A stretch of 60,177 nucleotides of DNA from Rhodobacter sp. (GCA_027489175.1 JAIYAE010000013.1:1-60177); one strand, 5' to 3'. Counted from the stretch's first letter, positions 41,819-51,283 are shown. The notes: generated by a model from the letters alone, not told the origin. Numbers and translations are program-made.

Positions 41819-43105
41819 TCAGTAGTTCGACTTCAGCTGGACGCAGGTCGACGTCTCGGTGTTGTACATCCCGCACTTCAACTCGGCCCAGTCGGCCTCC
41901 AGCACAGCCGATTCCGGCAGATAGTCAGTCCAGGCGTCGCCGGGGACGGGTTCGGTCTGGCTGATGATGTCGAACTGGCCATCGGCGCGGATCTCGCCGA
42001 TCAGGACGGGCTTGGTCAGGTGGTGGTTCGGCAGCATCTTGGCCACGCCCCCGGTCAGGTTCGGGAACTCCTGGCCAATCATGGCGGCACTGACGGCGTC
42101 AACCTCGGTCGTGCCTGCGGCAGTGACCGCATTCACCCACATGTTGAAGCCGATGTAATGCGCTTCCATCGGGTCGTTCGTGACGCGGGCGTCGTCCTTG
42201 ATGAAGGCCTTCCACGCCGCGATGAAGGCCGCGTTTTCCGGGGTGTCGGCCGACATGAAGTAGTTCCAGGCGGCCAGATGACCGGCCAGGTTGGTGGTAT
42301 CCAGACCCGAAAGCTCTTCCTCACCGACCGAGAAGGCGACGACGGGCAGCGTGTCAGCGGTGACGCCAGCGGCAGCCAGTTCCTTGTAGAAGCCGATGTT
42401 CGCATCGCCGTTGATGGTCGAGATGACGCCGACCTTTTTGCCGTCCGCGCCCAAGGCCACGACGTCGCCCACGATCTTGGACCAGTCCGAATGGCCGAAC
42501 GGGGTGTAGTTGACGAAGATGTCTTCCTTCGGGATGCCCTTGGAGATCAGGTAGGCCTCAAGGATGTTGTTCGTGGTGCGCGGGTAGACATAGTCCGTGC
42601 CCAGAAGCGCGAACTTGGTGACCCCAAGCTCCTCAAGGTAGTAGTCCACCGCCGGGATCGCCTGCTGGTTCGGCGCGGCGCCGGTGTAGAACACGTTCTT
42701 CGACGATTCCTCGCCTTCGTACTGGACCGGGTAGAAGAGGAGGCCGTTCAACTCTTCGATCACGGGCAGCACGGACTTGCGGCTGACGCTCGTCCAGCAG
42801 CCGAACATCACATCGACGTTCGAGACGGTCAGCAGTTCACGCGCCTTTTCGGCGAACAGCGGCCAGTCCGACGCCGGGTCAACGACGACCGCTTCCAGTT
42901 GCTTGCCCAGCAAACCGCCCTTGGCGTTCTGCTGTTCAATCAGCATCAGCATCGTGTCTTTCAGCGTGGTTTCCGAAATCGCCATCGTACCCGACAGCGA
43001 ATGCAGCACGCCAACCTTGATGGTTTCGGCCTGCGCGAAAGTGGCTTTTGGCATGGCAAGCGCTGCGATGCCGGATGCCAGCAGAGTACGTCTGGACAGT
43101 TTCAT
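41819..43105 (-). CDS. urtA: Urea ABC transporter binding protein UrtA
   Basis: 428 aa periplasmic receptor. Tat-type signal with SRRTLLASG, then IKVGVLHSLSGTMAISETTLKD, a UrtA hallmark, and FYPVQYEGEESSKNVFYTGAAPNQQ. First gene of urtABCDE. Urea importers are usually nitrogen-controlled; no clear NtrC or sigma54 site was identified by eye upstream. No urease genes are in the window. Confidence 0.95.
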   Translation of the reverse strand: MKLSRRTLLASGIAALAMPKATFAQAETIKVGVLHSLSGTMAISETTLKDTMLMLIEQQNAKGGLLGKQLEAVVVDPASDWPLFAEKARELLTVSNVDVMFGCWTSVSRKSVLPVIEELNGLLFYPVQYEGEESSKNVFYTGAAPNQQAIPAVDYYLEELGVTKFALLGTDYVYPRTTNNILEAYLISKGIPKEDIFVNYTPFGHSDWSKIVGDVVALGADGKKVGVISTINGDANIGFYKELAAAGVTADTLPVVAFSVGEEELSGLDTTNLAGHLAAWNYFMSADTPENAAFIAAWKAFIKDDARVTNDPMEAHYIGFNMWVNAVTAAGTTEVDAVSAAMIGQEFPNLTGGVAKMLPNHHLTKPVLIGEIRADGQFDIISQTEPVPGDAWTDYLPESAVLEADWAELKCGMYNTETSTCVQLKSNY

Positions 43106-43569
43106 TTATAGTCCCCCTGTAAGCGCCCGGCGGTCCCCCCCAACCATTGTGGGGTCAATCCAAGCCGGGCTGCGCGTTTCTTCCTCCAAGACGTCCAGTG
43201 GCCAGAACCTCTGTCTTCCGCTGTCCGTCTCGGATCGCCTGGACCAACCCAGGCAAGCCTTAGGGGCGCATATTCCGGGCAGCGATCAATCTGCTCGACG
43301 CGGCGGACCGGTTTGTCGGGCGACCTCGGGCGAAATGCCCAATACTTTGGCGTCGAAGCGACGCTGCAGCGCAGAAATTCAGCTTTCCGTAAAGGAAGGT
43401 GCGGCCATGGCGCGTAGCGGGGGATTCGAAGACCGCTTTGTCGACTTTCAAGTGCCACTGCAGGCCAAAGGCGTTTTGCCCAGGCAATTCGACGACAGCC
43501 GCAGTTTGGCTTTGACGATCCGGTGTCTTGCGCCACCTCTAGCTGCCAGCACGAAAGCAGTCGCACGGC
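43106..43569. other. 464-base divergent intergenic region, urtA / ABC1 kinase
   Basis: Holds the urtA promoter region and the start region of the kinase gene. A short inverted repeat (GCCTGG/CCAGGC near 43237-43254) is visible. No convincing gene, RNA gene or sigma54 promoter was found; a plus-strand frame starting at 43407 with a good ribosome binding site is discussed under rejected items. Confidence 0.4.
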
Positions 43570-44892
43570 ATGAACGACGATCCATCGGAAAAACCTGGTG
43601 CCCCCGTGCCAAGCGGTCGTGGGCTGCGCATGTTGCATATGGGCGGCATCGTTGCCGGCATTGCCGGGGGGGTGATCGGCGGCGGCCTGCGCCAGATGGC
43701 CAAAGGCCAAAGACCGGCGCTTCCCAATCTTTTGCTGACGCCGTCAAATGCGCTGCGTTTGACCAACGGCCTGTCCCACATGCGAGGGGCCGCCTTGAAG
43801 CTTGGTCAGATGCTTTCGATGGACAGTGGCATTGTGCTGTCGCCACAACTGACGGCAATCCTCGCCACCTTGCGCGATGACGCCCGCCCTATGCCGCCAA
43901 ACCAGTTGCGCGATGTGCTGAACGCCGAATGGGGGACAAGCTGGCTGGCGCGGTTTCGCAAGTTCGATGTCAGGCCGTTCGCGGCCGCCTCCATCGGGCA
44001 GGTTCACCGGGCGGAAACGCGAGACGGGCGCCTCTTGGCGATCAAGGTGCAATATCCGGGCGTTCGCGCCAGCATCGACAGCGATGTGGACAACATCGCC
44101 GCCCTCATGCGCCTGCCGGGCCTTTTGCCGAAAGGGATGGACATCAGCCCACTGCTTGCCGCCGCCAAGGCGCAACTGCGCGAAGAGGCGGACTATCTGG
44201 CCGAAGCGGGCCATCTGCGCCGGTTCTCCAACCTTCTTTCTGGGTCAGCTGACTTCGTGCTTCCCGAATTGCAGGAAGATTTAAGCACCGGGCAGGTTCT
44301 GGCGATGACCTACCTTGACTGTCAGCCGATCGAGACGCTGGAAGCCGCGCCGCAGGTGGTGCGGGACCGCGCCGCTGCCAGTCTGATTGACCTTGTCCTG
44401 CGCGAGCTTTTCACCTTCTGCGCGATGCAGACGGACCCCAACCTTGCCAACTACCGCGTAGAGACGGCGACCGGGCGCATCGTGCTTCTGGATTTTGGTG
44501 CCGTGCGGCCCGTGGAACCGGGCCTTGCAGCGGCCTTTCGCGCGCTCTTGAATGCGGCACTCGACTGGGACGCTGCCGCAGTCCGCGCGGCGATGCTGCA
44601 GATCGGCTACTTCGGGCCCGACACAGCCCCGCACCATCAGGATCTGATCCAGCAGATGTTCGACCTTGCGATCGACCCGCTGCGTCAGGACAGCCCGTTT
44701 GATTTCGCCCAGTCCGATCTGCTGGACCGCCTGCGCGACATGGGCCTTGCCCTGGGGACGGAACGTGACCTGATGCATGTCCCACCGGCCGAAACGCTGT
44801 TTCTGCACCGCAAGATCGGCGGAATGTATCTTTTGGCCACCCGCCTGCGCGCCCGCGTCAACCTGCGCCAGCTGGTTGAACCGTATCGGTGA
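43570..44892 (+). CDS. ABC1/UbiB-family atypical kinase
   Basis: 440 aa. The KxGQ motif (ALKLGQML, residues 75-82), the Ala-rich loop AAASIGQVHRA in place of a Gly-rich P-loop, AIKVQYPGV with the invariant Lys, a TDPNLANY catalytic-loop equivalent (usually DPHPGN) and LLDFGAVR (metal-binding DFG) identify the family. A short hydrophobic N-terminal stretch (MGGIVAGIAGGVIGGGL) may contact membrane. Members support ubiquinone synthesis or act as ATPases on lipids. The His/Pro of the usual motif are replaced by Asn/Leu, so this is a divergent branch. Stands alone. Confidence 0.88.
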   Translation: MNDDPSEKPGAPVPSGRGLRMLHMGGIVAGIAGGVIGGGLRQMAKGQRPALPNLLLTPSNALRLTNGLSHMRGAALKLGQMLSMDSGIVLSPQLTAILATLRDDARPMPPNQLRDVLNAEWGTSWLARFRKFDVRPFAAASIGQVHRAETRDGRLLAIKVQYPGVRASIDSDVDNIAALMRLPGLLPKGMDISPLLAAAKAQLREEADYLAEAGHLRRFSNLLSGSADFVLPELQEDLSTGQVLAMTYLDCQPIETLEAAPQVVRDRAAASLIDLVLRELFTFCAMQTDPNLANYRVETATGRIVLLDFGAVRPVEPGLAAAFRALLNAALDWDAAAVRAAMLQIGYFGPDTAPHHQDLIQQMFDLAIDPLRQDSPFDFAQSDLLDRLRDMGLALGTERDLMHVPPAETLFLHRKIGGMYLLATRLRARVNLRQLVEPYR

Positions 44893-45036
44893 CGTGCTGC
44901 CGACACCTCCGTCCCGACGACAATGTTCTCGGATATGCCGAAAGCTGCCCGTTGGTGCTGCCAAGGGCCGGTGGGGGCGCGGGCCCTGCCGATGTGCGGT
45001 AAAGCCAGCATGGGGCAGGGAGGGTAGTCCCAATGC

Positions 45037-45954
45037 TCAGCGCGTGACGTCGCGAAGTTGCTGTCTGATCCATGTCGTCTTTGGGTCGCTATCGTTGCGT
45101 CGATGCCAGAACACCGACACCGGGAACCGTCGCACCGTGATCGGTGGCTCTGCCGTGACGAGCCCGAAACCGGGCGCAAAGGCACGTGCGACGCGGGCGG
45201 GCAAGGTCACAAGCGCACCAGAGGCCGCGACGGCGGCAAGGGCAGGAAGAAACGCCGGAAGGCCAAGGATGACCCGGCGGCTTTGGCCCATCCCAGCCAG
45301 TTGATCATCGACCACCCCGCGCAGATCGCCGCCCGGCGAAATCAGGACGTGATCGGCGGCACAGTAGTCGTCAAGGCTGATGTGGGGGGCTTGGGGCAAC
45401 GCTTCGGGGCGACCTGCAACGAGAAAGGACTCGTCGTAGAGCGTCTCGCCGAAGATGGTATCCGGCAACTCCCAGACATAGCCCAGCGCAAGATCGGCCC
45501 GCCCTTCGGCCATGGCCTCCATTGCCGCCCCGCGCCCAAGGGGCAGGACAGAAAGGGTCAGGCCGGGGGCCAGCCGGCTGAGGCGCGCGACCAGTGGCGG
45601 AATCAGGACGGCCTGTTCGGCATCAAGTGCCGCCACGCGCACAAGACCGGTTGCCGTTGCAGGCTCAAAGCTCCGCGCCGCTCCCAGCGCCCCTCGCAGG
45701 GCATCAACGGCAGCGGAAACCGGGGCTTCAAGCGCCAACGCGGTGGCTGTGGGCTCCATCCCATGCGGACGGCGCAGGAACAACTCGTCCCCGAAAATGT
45801 CGCGCAAGCGCCGCAAGGACTGGCTGATCGCAGACTGCGTAAGGCCCAGTTCCGCCGCCACATCCAGTGCCTTGCGGTGCCGCAAGAGCCCCAGAAAAAC
45901 CAGAAGCAAGGTCAGATCCAGTCGGCGGAGTTCTGATGTGCTTAACTCAGACAT
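45037..45954 (-). CDS. LysR-family transcriptional regulator
   Basis: 305 aa. HTH at the N terminus: LRRLDLTLLLVFLGLLRHRKALDVAAELGLTQSAISQSL in segments, with DIFGDELFLRRPHG following, then a LysR effector domain. The style (DLTLL, LFLRRPHGMEPT) fits the NodD/PcpR-like branch. Divergent from a four-gene operon starting at 46029 with a 74-base A+T-rich gap, so it probably regulates that operon and itself. Confidence 0.9.
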   Translation of the reverse strand: MSELSTSELRRLDLTLLLVFLGLLRHRKALDVAAELGLTQSAISQSLRRLRDIFGDELFLRRPHGMEPTATALALEAPVSAAVDALRGALGAARSFEPATATGLVRVAALDAEQAVLIPPLVARLSRLAPGLTLSVLPLGRGAAMEAMAEGRADLALGYVWELPDTIFGETLYDESFLVAGRPEALPQAPHISLDDYCAADHVLISPGGDLRGVVDDQLAGMGQSRRVILGLPAFLPALAAVAASGALVTLPARVARAFAPGFGLVTAEPPITVRRFPVSVFWHRRNDSDPKTTWIRQQLRDVTR

Positions 45955-46028
45955 GATGGTTATTCATTACCATTTCTTTCACTAACCGCATATCTCTGCT
46001 TCAACGAATGAAGCAAGGAGAAATTGCA

Positions 46029-46661
46029 ATGCGCGTCGCCATCATCGGCACCGGCAAGGTCGGCAGCGCGATCGCCCGGGGACTGAAGGGCAAGGGTCAC
46101 GATGTGGCTCTGGGCTCGCGTGACCCGCAGGCAGCGCATATCGCAGCGCTGGCCTCTGCGACGGGTGCTGTCACGAAGCGGCCCGCAGCGGCGGTGGCAG
46201 AGGCTGACCTTATCGTCCTCGCCCTGCCGTGGGGGGCGGCCGAAACCGCAGTCAAGGCGCTTGGCCCGCTCACCGGTAAAACCGTCATCGACTGCATGAA
46301 CCCTTTGGGCATGGTTGGCGGCGCGCTTGGTCTGACCGTAGGACACAGCACGTCGGGCGGCGAGATCGTCCAAGGCTGGCTTCCGGGCGCGCATGTGGTC
46401 AAGACGCTGAACAGCGTCGGTGCCGAGATCATGGCCAAGAACGACACTCTCCCGCAGCGCCCGGTCATGTTCATGGCCGGCAATGACAACGGCGCGAAGG
46501 CGCAAGTGGCAACGTTCTTGACCGACCTCGGCTTTGCCGCGTTGGACGCGGGCGACATCACCAAGGCCCGCCTGCTGGAACCCTTCGCCATGGTCTGGAT
46601 CAACCAGGCCCTGGTCCGGGGTAAGGGCCGCAACTGGGCTTTCGCAGCGGTGGAGGGCTGA
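46029..46661 (+). CDS. NADPH-dependent F420 reductase-like oxidoreductase
   Basis: 210 aa. RVAIIGTGKVGSAIARGL Rossmann motif, ALGSRDP (binds NADP phosphate), LIVLALPWGAAE and VIDCMNPLG define the NAD-binding F420 oxidoreductase family (pfam-style coenzyme family); in proteobacteria these proteins usually do not use F420. ATG at 46029 has AAGGAG 8 bases upstream. First gene of the LysR-linked operon. Substrate unknown. Confidence 0.87.
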   Translation: MRVAIIGTGKVGSAIARGLKGKGHDVALGSRDPQAAHIAALASATGAVTKRPAAAVAEADLIVLALPWGAAETAVKALGPLTGKTVIDCMNPLGMVGGALGLTVGHSTSGGEIVQGWLPGAHVVKTLNSVGAEIMAKNDTLPQRPVMFMAGNDNGAKAQVATFLTDLGFAALDAGDITKARLLEPFAMVWINQALVRGKGRNWAFAAVEG

Positions 46662-46664
46662 ACC

Positions 46665-47042
46665 ATGGCCGAGATACTGACCGCCAGTTGCCATTGCGGC
46701 AGCGTTCACATCGCACTACCCGCCAGCGCCGCCGGGGTGCTGGCCTGCCATTGCAGCGACTGCCAGAAGATGCATGGCAATTTCAATGCGTTCCTTGCAG
46801 CACCCCGCGCCGACATCGTCGTGACGGGAGAGGCGTCGCTGGTCTGGTATCAATCCTCTGATGCCGCGCGCCGCGCCTTTTGCGGCACTTGCGGGGCGCG
46901 CGTGGTCAAGGAGATTACCGCCGCAGGGCGCTGGCTGGTTTCGGCCGGACTGATCGACGGGCCTTCGGGAAAGCGGATCATCCGGAACCTGTGGGAACAG
47001 TCGAAACCCGACTGGTACGATCTGCCTGTAGTCGCGCCATGA
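46665..47042 (+). CDS. GFA-family zinc protein
   Basis: 125 aa. Zinc-binding cysteines in SCHCGSVH, LACHCSDCQKMHG and AFCGTCGARV fit the Gfa-like (glutathione-dependent formaldehyde-activating) fold, a CENP-V-type domain. Only some members act on S-hydroxymethylglutathione; most are uncharacterised. Overlaps the next gene by 4 bases. Confidence 0.9.
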   Translation: MAEILTASCHCGSVHIALPASAAGVLACHCSDCQKMHGNFNAFLAAPRADIVVTGEASLVWYQSSDAARRAFCGTCGARVVKEITAAGRWLVSAGLIDGPSGKRIIRNLWEQSKPDWYDLPVVAP

Positions 47043-47593
47043 CCGAACCTGTCACCATCGTCGTGCGCCGCAAGGTCAGGCCCGGGCGTGAAAAGGACTA
47101 TGAGGCCTGGTTGCAGCGCCTGACCCAAGGGGCAGCCGCAGAGTTCACGGGCTACCTCGGGGCCGAATTTCACCGCCCGGCGAGTGCCGGGGGCGACTAC
47201 CGCAGCGTCTTTCGCTTTGACAGCGTGGACCACCTCGATGCCTTCGAACGCTCCGCCTTTCGGCAACGGATGCTGGCCGAGGCCGCACCCCTGTTCGCCG
47301 CTGATGCGGCCTGGGAGCGGATGACTGGTCTCGAGTTCTGGTTCGACCCGCCACCAGGGACCCGCGTTCCGCAACCCAGCCCGCACCGCATGGCGCTGGT
47401 GCTTATCGCGGTCGTCTTCACGCTGGTCCTGGTGCTGAACCTGACACTTGGGCCCCTGATGACCGGATGGCCGCTGCCGCTGCGCGTGCTGGCCACTGTG
47501 TGCATTCAGGTCGTGCTGATGACCTACGTGATCATGCCCCGCCTGACGCCACTCATCGCGCGCTTCATTTACCCACGATCCAAAACTCTCTGA
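47039..47593 (+). CDS. ABM-domain protein with C-terminal membrane helices
   Basis: 184 aa. Residues 1-100 form an antibiotic-biosynthesis-monooxygenase-type ferredoxin-like domain (TIVVRRKVRPGREKDYEAWL, YRSVFRFDSVDHLDAFERS, WERMTGLEFWF). Residues 115-175 hold two hydrophobic helices, MALVLIAVVFTLVLVLNL and LRVLATVCIQVVLMTYV, which anchor it in the membrane. This ABM-plus-membrane arrangement is seen in several proteobacteria. Role unknown; possibly handling reactive small molecules with the neighbouring GFA and DJ-1 proteins. Confidence 0.85.
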   Translation: MTEPVTIVVRRKVRPGREKDYEAWLQRLTQGAAAEFTGYLGAEFHRPASAGGDYRSVFRFDSVDHLDAFERSAFRQRMLAEAAPLFAADAAWERMTGLEFWFDPPPGTRVPQPSPHRMALVLIAVVFTLVLVLNLTLGPLMTGWPLPLRVLATVCIQVVLMTYVIMPRLTPLIARFIYPRSKTL

Positions 47594-47605
47594 AAGGAAA
47601 CGACA

Positions 47606-48343
47606 ATGTCCGCTGCCATCGACACTTACGGCAAAAAGAAAGTGCTGATGATCGCCGGCAACCCCGGCATATCGCCCACCACCGGCTGGCCCGTTGGCTT
47701 TTGGTGGGCGGAACTTACCCACCCCTACTGGACGTTCTCGGAGGCCGGGTACGAGATCGAGATCGTCTCGCCCAAGGGCGGCGATCTGGTGGCCGATGGG
47801 TTTTCCGACCCCGAGGACCAGTCGGGCTATTCCGCCCATGACCTGATTTCGCTCGGCTTCAAGACGTCGGAAAAGCACGCGGCCCTTCTGAAGGGCACGA
47901 AATCCATCGCCGAGGTGGACCCCACCGCCTATGACGCGGTGTTCGTTGCGGGTGGCCAGTCGCCCATGGTCACGATGATCGACGACACCGCGCTGCATGC
48001 ATTCGTGGCAAAGGCCTATGAGGCAGGCAAGATCGTGTCGATCGTTTGCCACGGCACCTGCATCCTCTTGAAGACGCGCCTCTCGAACGGCGATCTTCTG
48101 GTCAAGGGCAAGACCTGGACCGGTTTTGCCAACAGCGAAGAACAATTCGCCGACAGCTTTGTGGGCCGGAAGATCCAGCCTTTCTGGATCGAGGAAGAGG
48201 CGAAGAAGCTGGAAGGCACCAACTTTGTCGTGAATTCGATGTTCAAGGCCTTTGCGCTGCGCGACGGCAATCTCATCACCGGCCAGCAGCAGTTTTCCGG
48301 CGCGGCCGCCGCCGATCTTGTGGTGCAGACACTGGGCCGTTGA
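47606..48343 (+). CDS. DJ-1/PfpI-superfamily protein
   Basis: 245 aa. Reactive cysteine in SIVCHGTCIL (nucleophile elbow), AVFVAGGQSPM upstream, and an N-terminal Trp-rich cap (GWPVGFWWAELTHPYW) as in Hsp31-like class. Such proteins act as glyoxalase III or deglycase-like enzymes on methylglyoxal adducts, or as chaperones. AAAGGAAA lies 8 bases before the ATG. Last gene of the LysR operon, convergent with the LuxR-type gene. Confidence 0.87.
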   Translation: MSAAIDTYGKKKVLMIAGNPGISPTTGWPVGFWWAELTHPYWTFSEAGYEIEIVSPKGGDLVADGFSDPEDQSGYSAHDLISLGFKTSEKHAALLKGTKSIAEVDPTAYDAVFVAGGQSPMVTMIDDTALHAFVAKAYEAGKIVSIVCHGTCILLKTRLSNGDLLVKGKTWTGFANSEEQFADSFVGRKIQPFWIEEEAKKLEGTNFVVNSMFKAFALRDGNLITGQQQFSGAAAADLVVQTLGR

Positions 48344-48427
48344 GAACCGCCTCTTCCTCAGGTGGACCGGGGCAGCGAGGGCGGCCCCGGTCATCGCCAC
48401 CGCAAAGTCCTCTGCTGAGGCCGCCCG

Positions 48428-49234
48428 TCACGGCTCTTTCAACAAGGGCAGCATCAGCGCGAACAACTCGGCTTGCGAGGTGATGGCACAGCGCTGGTAA
48501 AGCTGCTTCCTGAACACCTTCACCGTCTGCGGTGACAGGCCGAGCCGCAGGCTGATCGATACCGTCGAATGTCCCCGCAGGATCAGAAGTGCCACCTCCG
48601 CCTGCCGGGGCGAAAGGGAAATGCCATGCCGCCGCGCCGCCGATTGCGCCAGAACTGCCGCCGTATCCTCGGCCGGCCCCACGCTTTGTGCGATCCCCCG
48701 CCAATGCGCCAGCGCCAGCGCCGCGACCACCGGCGCCAGCCGCTGGCAACACTCCGCCTCGGCCGGAGTGAACACCCGGCCCGAGGTCGCGTCCCGCCCA
48801 AGGCACAGGTTCAAGGACACCCCCGGCTCAGGCGAGACGACAAAGGTCAGTTCGTCCTGCAACGTGGTCTGGTCGTAGTATTCGATGAAGTATCGGCTGC
48901 GGTGAAACGCATCCGGCGCGATGTCGCGCAGCCGGTAAAGCCCATCCGGCGCGCGTTGAAGGTGCAGATCAAAGTAGGGGTCCAGCCGGAAGGCGCCCGC
49001 CAGATAGGTCCGGTCCAGTTCGGCAAAGACCTGCGGCTGGTTGAACCGACGATAAAGGACCAGGGGCGGCCCCGCATCGCGGTAGGCCAGGATGATCAGG
49101 TTGTCGGGCCGCGCGACGGCTAGGAACAGCTCCCACAGCACCGCCTCGAACCCGTCGCGACCAAGGCGGGTGATCGCCTCGGCCAGCCGACCCTCAGCAA
49201 GATTGGGCAGCGCCTGCACCTTCGGATACCTCAT
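48428..49234 (-). CDS. LuxR-type helix-turn-helix regulator
   Basis: 268 aa. The C-terminal 65 residues are a LuxR HTH (ISLSPRQAEVALLILRGHSTVSISLRLGLSPQTVKVFRKQLYQR). The N-terminal about 200 residues (sensor, IILAYRDAGPPLVLYRRF, FHRSRYFIEYYDQTTLQDEL) are not a receiver or autoinducer domain that I recognise. It is divergent from the amine operon starting at 49305 and likely controls it. ATG at 49234 lies 1 base from a 16-bp palindrome and has no normal Shine-Dalgarno, so start and binding site may be linked. A longer frame to 49306 would overlap the ABC gene start. Confidence 0.82.
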   Translation of the reverse strand: MRYPKVQALPNLAEGRLAEAITRLGRDGFEAVLWELFLAVARPDNLIILAYRDAGPPLVLYRRFNQPQVFAELDRTYLAGAFRLDPYFDLHLQRAPDGLYRLRDIAPDAFHRSRYFIEYYDQTTLQDELTFVVSPEPGVSLNLCLGRDATSGRVFTPAEAECCQRLAPVVAALALAHWRGIAQSVGPAEDTAAVLAQSAARRHGISLSPRQAEVALLILRGHSTVSISLRLGLSPQTVKVFRKQLYQRCAITSQAELFALMLPLLKEP

Positions 49235-49235
49235 T

Positions 49236-49251
49236 GGGGGTATATACCCCC
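49236..49251. promoter_or_regulatory. Palindrome GGGGGTATATACCCCC at the luxR-type start
   Basis: A perfect 16-bp palindrome one base upstream of the regulator ATG. A half site GGGGGTAT recurs at 49287-49294, 11 bases before the ABC ATPase ATG. Good candidate for the operator of the LuxR-type regulator, or for an mRNA hairpin that hides the start codon region. Confidence 0.6.
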
Positions 49252-49304
49252 CGAACCGGCGTAGATTAGCCTGATCCTGCCCATTCTGGGGGTATGGAGG
49301 GCGC

Positions 49305-50360
49305 ATGTCCATTGCCGTCGACATCCGCGATGCTGTCAAATCCTACGGCCCGGTCACCGCGCTGCATGGCGTGTCGCTGGCGATTGCGGATAATGAGTTC
49401 TTCACCCTCCTCGGGCCCTCTGGGTGCGGCAAGACAACCCTTTTGCGACTGATCGCTGGGTTCGAGACGATCACCTCGGGTGAGATCCGCCTGTTCGGCC
49501 AGGACATCGCCCGGTTGGAGCCGAACCACCGCCCGGTCAACACAGTCTTCCAGAACTATGCCCTTTTCCCGCATCTGACCGTGCTGGAAAACGTCGCCTT
49601 CGGGCTGAAGATGCAGGGCGTCGATGCCGCAACCCGCCACGCCCGGGCGGGCAAGATGCTGGAAATGGTGCACCTGTCGCAGTTTGCCGACCGCATGCCT
49701 GCCCAGCTTTCTGGCGGCCAGCAGCAGCGCGTCGCGCTTGCCCGCGCGCTTGCACCGGCCCCAAAGGTCCTCCTTCTGGACGAGCCGCTCTCAGCCCTCG
49801 ACCTCAAGCTGCGCCAGGCGATGCGGGTGGAGCTGAAGCAGTTGCAAGAAGACACTGGCATCACCTTCGTCTTCGTCACCCACGACCAGGAAGAGGCGCT
49901 GACGATGTCCGACCGCATCGCCGTGATGTCGAACGGCCGCGTCCAGCAGACCGGCACCGCGCGAGACATTTACGAGGCCCCCGTCAACCGTTTCGTGGCC
50001 GACTTCATCGGCGAGACAAACCTTTTGCAGGTCGACGTTGACTCCGTGTCTGAAGGTCGCGCCACCCTTACCCTTCCCGGCGGCCACCGGATCACCTGCC
50101 CCTCGGCCAGCACAACGACCGGCAAGCACCACCTGTCGATCCGTCCCGAACGCCTGACCATCTCGCCCGAGGCCGACCTGACCGCCACCGTTGACCGGGT
50201 GGTCTACCTTGGCACCGACCTGCAGGTCATCGCACATCTTGAGGGCGGCCAGCCCATCACCCTCCGGCTGCAGAACGCCGCACGCACCACCCCACCCGAC
50301 CCCGGCCAACGCATCGGCCTGCATCTGGAGGAAGGCGCAGCCCGCCTTCTGGCCGACTGA
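49305..50360 (+). CDS. potA: Polyamine-type ABC transporter ATPase (PotA-like)
   Basis: 351 aa. Walker A GPSGCGKTT, NTVFQNYALFPHLTV (Q-loop), signature [26 protein letters not shown] and a C-terminal TOBE domain (HLSIRPERLTIS). GGAGGGCGC precedes the ATG. First gene of an eight- or nine-gene operon. The spermidine/putrescine class transports polyamines but also other cationic or small solutes. Confidence 0.92.
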   Translation: MSIAVDIRDAVKSYGPVTALHGVSLAIADNEFFTLLGPSGCGKTTLLRLIAGFETITSGEIRLFGQDIARLEPNHRPVNTVFQNYALFPHLTVLENVAFGLKMQGVDAATRHARAGKMLEMVHLSQFADRMPAQLSGGQQQRVALARALAPAPKVLLLDEPLSALDLKLRQAMRVELKQLQEDTGITFVFVTHDQEEALTMSDRIAVMSNGRVQQTGTARDIYEAPVNRFVADFIGETNLLQVDVDSVSEGRATLTLPGGHRITCPSASTTTGKHHLSIRPERLTISPEADLTATVDRVVYLGTDLQVIAHLEGGQPITLRLQNAARTTPPDPGQRIGLHLEEGAARLLAD

Positions 50361-51283
50361 TGGCCGGCCCTGGAAACATCCCCCCGTCCGCCAGCGATAC
50401 TGGCTATCGCAGCCTGATCGGCCCGCTCCTTCTGCCGACCTGGGCGGTGATCGGGATCTTCATGGTCCTGCCCGTCCTTCTGATGGCGGTCTATTCCTTC
50501 CTGACGAAAGAGTTCCGGGGCGGTGTCATCTGGGACTTCACCCTTGCCGCCTATGACCAGTTCTTCGTCACGCGCGGCCTTTTCGGGGATGAACCTGCGC
50601 AGATCGAATGGACCTACATCAACATCTTCTGGCGTTCGATCTGGCAGGCGGGGCTGGCGACGATCCTGTGCCTGCTGATCGGTTTCCCGACCGCCTGGTT
50701 CATCGCCACAAGGCCCGCGCAGACACGTGGCCTTTGGCTGTTCCTCATCACCATTCCCTATTGGGTCAACCTTCTGATCCGGACGGTCAGCCTCAAGTTC
50801 CTGATCCGCGACAACGGCCCCCTGAACGAAAGCCTGATGGCGATCGGCCTGATCGACGGCCCCCTTCCGCTGGTGAACACCAACCTCGCCGTGCAACTGG
50901 GGCTCTTTTACAGCTATCTACCCTTCATGGTCCTGCCGATCTACGCCGCGGTTGAGCGCTACAACTTCGCCCTGTCCGAGGCTGCCGCCGACCTTTACGC
51001 CAGCCGCTGGGCCACCTTGCGCGAAATCGTGCTGCCGGTGGTGAAGCCCGGCATCATTGCCGGCTGCATCCTGGTGTTCGTCCCGTCCCTCGGCGCCTTC
51101 CTTGCGCCAGACCTTCTGGGCGGGGCGAAGACCTTCATGATCGGCAGTCTTATTGATGAGCAGTTCAAAGGCAGCCAAGGCGACTGGCCCTTCGGCGCGG
51201 CCGTCGCGATGATCCTGATGACGCTCGTCTTGATCGTCCTCCTCCTCTACGCCCGCGCCCAAACCCGTGGGGCCACGCGATGA
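50360..51283 (+). CDS. potB: Polyamine-type ABC transporter permease (PotB-like)
   Basis: 307 aa with six membrane segments. Polyamine-type features: [37 protein letters not shown] and the EAA loop [19 protein letters not shown], with [21 protein letters not shown] overlaps the potA stop (TGATG). Confidence 0.92.
   Translation: MAGPGNIPPSASDTGYRSLIGPLLLPTWAVIGIFMVLPVLLMAVYSFLTKEFRGGVIWDFTLAAYDQFFVTRGLFGDEPAQIEWTYINIFWRSIWQAGLATILCLLIGFPTAWFIATRPAQTRGLWLFLITIPYWVNLLIRTVSLKFLIRDNGPLNESLMAIGLIDGPLPLVNTNLAVQLGLFYSYLPFMVLPIYAAVERYNFALSEAAADLYASRWATLREIVLPVVKPGIIAGCILVFVPSLGAFLAPDLLGGAKTFMIGSLIDEQFKGSQGDWPFGAAVAMILMTLVLIVLLLYARAQTRGATR

Noticed and set aside
43407..43880. Plus-strand frame with AAGGAAGG before an ATG at 43407
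   Set aside because: It runs into the ABC1 kinase gene in a different frame and has no recognisable domain; kept as intergenic.
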